NCBI GenBank assembly: GCA_041228285.1
Contig: CP166133.1
Location: 1,302,001 to 1,366,000, forward strand
Length of the DNA stretch: 64,000 bases
DNA from: Neisseriaceae bacterium CLB008
Lineage (GTDB): Bacteria > Pseudomonadota > Gammaproteobacteria > Burkholderiales > Neisseriaceae
Reading direction: 5' to 3'
A program made the translations under genes and the position numbers. Position 1 is the first letter of the stretch. Every line of letters begins with the position of its first letter. This document shows positions 61,641 to 64,000 of the stretch, piece by piece. The notes beneath the pieces were generated by a model. It was not told where the DNA came from and made no database searches. It saw nothing but the letters and a program-made list of their open reading frames with translations.

Positions 61641-62062
61641 CAGTTGGCGCTCAGTTTTTTAATGATAATGGAGTTGTTCAGATTACTGATGAGGTTGAGT
61701 CTGTGGTATTCCTAAGGGAAGATGCCACCCCGAAGCCATTGGGTACAACAAACGAGTTGAGGGTCGAGAGGGATAGCAGAAGCTTTGTATTTGGGCCAAT
61801 CAGTATGGCGAACATTCCAAGTAGTGGTATTGGGTTAGAGTTATTTAATGCGAGTGGTAAGCGCATGTTTTCTTCTCTTGTGCCGCCTGCGGCTATTATC
61901 GGGATGGTTAAAACGGACTACCGAAGTCCAGTTAAAGAGGTAAGAGGTAATAGCGGTAGAAAGTATGGCGTTTGCGTGCTAAATAGAGGCATGGCCTCTT
62001 GGCCTACAAATGTGCAAATGATCCCTGAGCACGCACCAAATTGGGATGATTATTATATATAA
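61637..62062 (+). CDS. Phage virion-associated protein of unknown function
   Basis: 141 residues, beta-rich: FFNDNGVVQITDEVESVVFLRE, then RDSRSFVFGPISM. Proteins of this type occur just before tail-fibre genes in lambda-like phages. AAGGA precedes the ATG. It overlaps the previous frame by four bases. Confidence 0.6.
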   Translation: MTVGAQFFNDNGVVQITDEVESVVFLREDATPKPLGTTNELRVERDSRSFVFGPISMANIPSSGIGLELFNASGKRMFSSLVPPAAIIGMVKTDYRSPVKEVRGNSGRKYGVCVLNRGMASWPTNVQMIPEHAPNWDDYYI

Positions 62063-62225
62063 CCTAAGGCGGCGCTTTATTGATTATGAGATAACAGACT
62101 GGGGCATCAGGACCAAGATAGAAGAAGACGTTATTCAGGGTATGGAGAGTGATACTTATCCTCAATCATTTGACAGTAGTCTTATTTTTGAGGCATTGGT
62201 TTTCGATCTGACAGCCGTAGTGTAA
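62046..62225 (+). CDS. Small phage protein overlapping the previous gene
   Basis: 59 codons from the ATG at 62046 to TAA at 62223-62225 (reading MIIIYNLRRRFIDYEITDWG). It begins 17 bases inside the upstream gene, a common phage arrangement. Acidic after the first 15 residues. Function unknown. Confidence 0.45.
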   Translation: MIIIYNLRRRFIDYEITDWGIRTKIEEDVIQGMESDTYPQSFDSSLIFEALVFDLTAVV

Positions 62226-62230
62226 ACATA

Positions 62231-62260
62231 AAGCACCCCATGTATTTGAGGGTGTTTTTT
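62231..62260 (+). terminator. Hairpin before the tail-fibre gene
   Basis: CACCC / GGGTG stem with T-run TTTTTT; overlaps the leader of the tail-fibre gene, so it may act as an attenuator. Confidence 0.55.
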
Positions 62261-62272
62261 ATGGAGTTTTTT

Positions 62273-63424
62273 ATGCCACAGATGACGGGCATCTTTCGGA
62301 TGCACAAAGGGGTGGCTGGCAACGAAGTCACTTACACGCCGATTCCCAACTCGGTGATCATCTTCACTAATACTGCAACAAGCAAGGAGGCCTTAAGGAC
62401 AGAGACAAGTGCCACTGGTGCATTTAATTTCACGATCCCAGCTGGCCGATACCTGGTTAACTCTTATGTTAAGGGTGGGAGTTCTTTAGTCACAATTGGT
62501 GGCCAATCAGGTTGGGAGGTTTTAGCCAACTCACCCAAAACGGCCTTTCAGGACTTCATTGATAACCCCGATGCTGGGGATGTTGATGGTGCACTATTAG
62601 ACCAATTTAAGCAGCTGGCCACACAGTCCACCCAAGGCGCCATAGATGCTGGTGTTGCTCGCGATGACGCACAGCAGGCGGTAGCTGATACGCAAGAAAT
62701 CGTTAATGATTTCCAAGAAAGCATCTCCCAGAAAATAGATGATGATGACGAGACGAAACTAGCGTCTGAGGCGGCGCTTGGTAAAGTTAATGTCAAGGCA
62801 GGCTTAGCCAAAGAAAAGGCTGATCTTGTCGGCATACAGGCTAATAATAATGCTAATAGTATTATTGATGTCCAATCAAGCATATCTGATCTTGAGTCTA
62901 ATAAGGCTAATGTTTATGTAGGCATGCAGTCATTTTTACCTTGGCGTCCATCCGACTTGCCATTAAAAATGACTGGCTGGTATGCAATGAACGGCGACAA
63001 CGTACTCTTAAGCTCACGCGTTGGCCAAGCCCTTAATGGCCTGCCTCAAACGTACAAGGACGGCTGGAGCATTAAGGTGACGGGCGTCAATATTAACGTG
63101 CCGAACTGGTTTCATGCAGATGGTAGGGGTTATCACCCTCGGGCTAGTTTGACGCCCGGTGCAAGGCTGGAGGATGCTGGGCAGAGAATTATTGGAGGGG
63201 CGTATTTTAGATCAGGGGGCGGCTGGTCTACTGTTACCAATGCAACAGGTGCTTTTTATTCAACTACCGGATCAGATACTGCCCGCTCACTTCCCGTTTC
63301 ATCAGACACAGCGGCATACAACTCTAATGGTGTGGGGTTTGATAGTGAGCGAGTGGGACGAACAGCAAACGAAACCCGAGGCATGTCCTTAGGCTTACTA
63401 CCAATCATTTATCTAGGGGTGTAA
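62273..63424 (+). CDS. Phage tail fibre protein
   Basis: 383 residues from the ATG at 62273 (GGAG 10 bases upstream; ATGs at 62240 and 62261 lie in or beside the hairpin). The N-terminal beta domain (about residues 1-95, PAGRYLVNSYV) is like prophage tail-fibre N-terminal domains. A coiled-coil stretch (about 110-225, ARDDAQQAVADTQEIV) precedes a collar-type C-terminal domain ending in GLLPIIYLGV, typical of receptor-binding tips. Likely functional unless deletion affects phage viability. Confidence 0.8.
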   Translation: MPQMTGIFRMHKGVAGNEVTYTPIPNSVIIFTNTATSKEALRTETSATGAFNFTIPAGRYLVNSYVKGGSSLVTIGGQSGWEVLANSPKTAFQDFIDNPDAGDVDGALLDQFKQLATQSTQGAIDAGVARDDAQQAVADTQEIVNDFQESISQKIDDDDETKLASEAALGKVNVKAGLAKEKADLVGIQANNNANSIIDVQSSISDLESNKANVYVGMQSFLPWRPSDLPLKMTGWYAMNGDNVLLSSRVGQALNGLPQTYKDGWSIKVTGVNINVPNWFHADGRGYHPRASLTPGARLEDAGQRIIGGAYFRSGGGWSTVTNATGAFYSTTGSDTARSLPVSSDTAAYNSNGVGFDSERVGRTANETRGMSLGLLPIIYLGV

Positions 63425-63426
63425 TT

Positions 63427-64000
63427 ATGAATGAAGAAATTATGATTGATGAAGAGATAGTGGTAGACGAGCCAGAACATGTGGAGCCTCTCTTTAACCA
63501 CTACTTTGATGACACTAAGCCGCATTGCCCGTACACGTTCACGGGTGAGGCTAACCCAGGCACCTTGCCACCCAATAACGCAGTTCGTGTAGCGCCAGTC
63601 ATAGTCGAGGGGAAGTGGCCATGCGTGAAAGACGGTGGCTGGGTTCAAGTGCCGGATAAGCGTGGCCCCCAGATTTGGAACACTAAGAGCCAAGAGCAAA
63701 AGGACAACACTGAGGTGATCATTCCTGACGGCTGGACTGACAAAAAGCCCCCGACCAGGCTGCACCGATGGACCACGAAAGGTTGGACGATCACTAAGGT
63801 CAATCAAGCAAAGCTTGATGACGAAATAGCCATGCAGAAGAAGTTGGCAGCAGTTCAATATGTAGCAACCCTTAGGGCTGATTGTGATCGTGATATTTTG
63901 CCATTGCAGGATGCTGTCGATTTGAACGAGGCCACGCCAGAAGAGGTTGGTCAACTTGAAATTCTTAAGCCTTATCGTATGGAGTTGAATCGATGGAAAT
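63427..64000 (+). CDS. Tail fibre assembly protein (continues past the right edge)
   Basis: 191 codons are visible and the frame is open to the end of the window. The early region FDDTKPHCPYTFTGEANPGTLPP, then GGWVQVPDKRGPQIWNTKS and late LAAVQYVATLRADCDRDI-LPLQDAVDLNEATPEE resemble Tfa-type chaperones, which usually follow the tail-fibre gene as here. Two bases after the tail-fibre stop. Confidence 0.75.
   Translation, partial: MNEEIMIDEEIVVDEPEHVEPLFNHYFDDTKPHCPYTFTGEANPGTLPPNNAVRVAPVIVEGKWPCVKDGGWVQVPDKRGPQIWNTKSQEQKDNTEVIIPDGWTDKKPPTRLHRWTTKGWTITKVNQAKLDDEIAMQKKLAAVQYVATLRADCDRDILPLQDAVDLNEATPEEVGQLEILKPYRMELNRWK

Noticed and set aside
1-64000. CRISPR array, rRNA operon or insertion sequence
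   Set aside because: No regularly spaced direct repeats, no rRNA sequence and no transposase frame were seen.

Overview
The window looks like the chromosome of a betaproteobacterium, most probably in the Neisseriaceae/Neisseriales. Evidence for this is the neisserial-type lipoprotein HtrA lying next to nth, the betaproteobacterial PHA repressor PhaR, the RatA-RnfH-Pth and GuaA-SmpB blocks, and an NsrR/NnrS/hemerythrin nitric-oxide module. I did not spot the canonical Neisseria DNA uptake sequence (core GCCGTCTGAA), so a lineage outside classical Neisseria is likely. Genes are densely packed in short operons, most closed by clear intrinsic terminators.

Layout. 1-4.7 kb: the 3' part of an acetate permease, a membrane protein, four small lipoproteins and a tRNA-Gly(CCC). 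4.7-12 kb: thrC, msbA, fpr, a LysO-type exporter, a DeoR/GlpR-type repressor, and small housekeeping proteins (RidA, MazG-like, YbaK). 12-21 kb: a divergent SDR/HxlR pair, DUF456, nth-htrA-nagZ, and a thiL-pgpA-apaG-ABC exporter operon. 21-31.5 kb: dacA divergent from ilvA-rraB, an APC permease, and an eptA-pmrA-pmrB operon behind a textbook PmrA box, followed by a tehB-like methyltransferase. 31.5-37.6 kb: enoyl-CoA hydratase, EamA transporter, nnrS-hemerythrin divergent from nsrR with an NsrR box between them, M14 carboxypeptidase, phaR. 37.7-42 kb: a mltG-tmk-holB-tatD-MBL operon. 42-46.5 kb: a repeat-rich spacer, fieF behind a Fur-like box and a structured leader, a cupin, clpS-clpA. 46.6-54 kb: csp, gltIJKL glutamate/aspartate ABC transporter, cls, argB, an SDR lacking the catalytic Tyr, and an OB-fold stress protein.

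54-64 kb is the accessory-rich end. A pair of tandem small RNAs with the same architecture sits at 55.16-55.36 kb. About 0.7 kb further on is a solitary modification-dependent nuclease of the PvuRts1I/AbaSI type. After guaA, smpB and ratA-rnfH-pth, the chromosome runs into a prophage: the terminator after pth is cut mid-hairpin, an integrase remnant keeps only its C-terminal half, and it is fused to phage tail genes (virion protein, tail fibre, tail fibre assembly protein) that run off the right edge.

The most noteworthy items are the tandem sibling-type sRNAs, the 5hmC-directed nuclease with a 10-bp perfect inverted repeat in front of it, the strong regulatory sites (PmrA, NsrR, Fur-like), and the int/tail deletion junction with a predicted attL.
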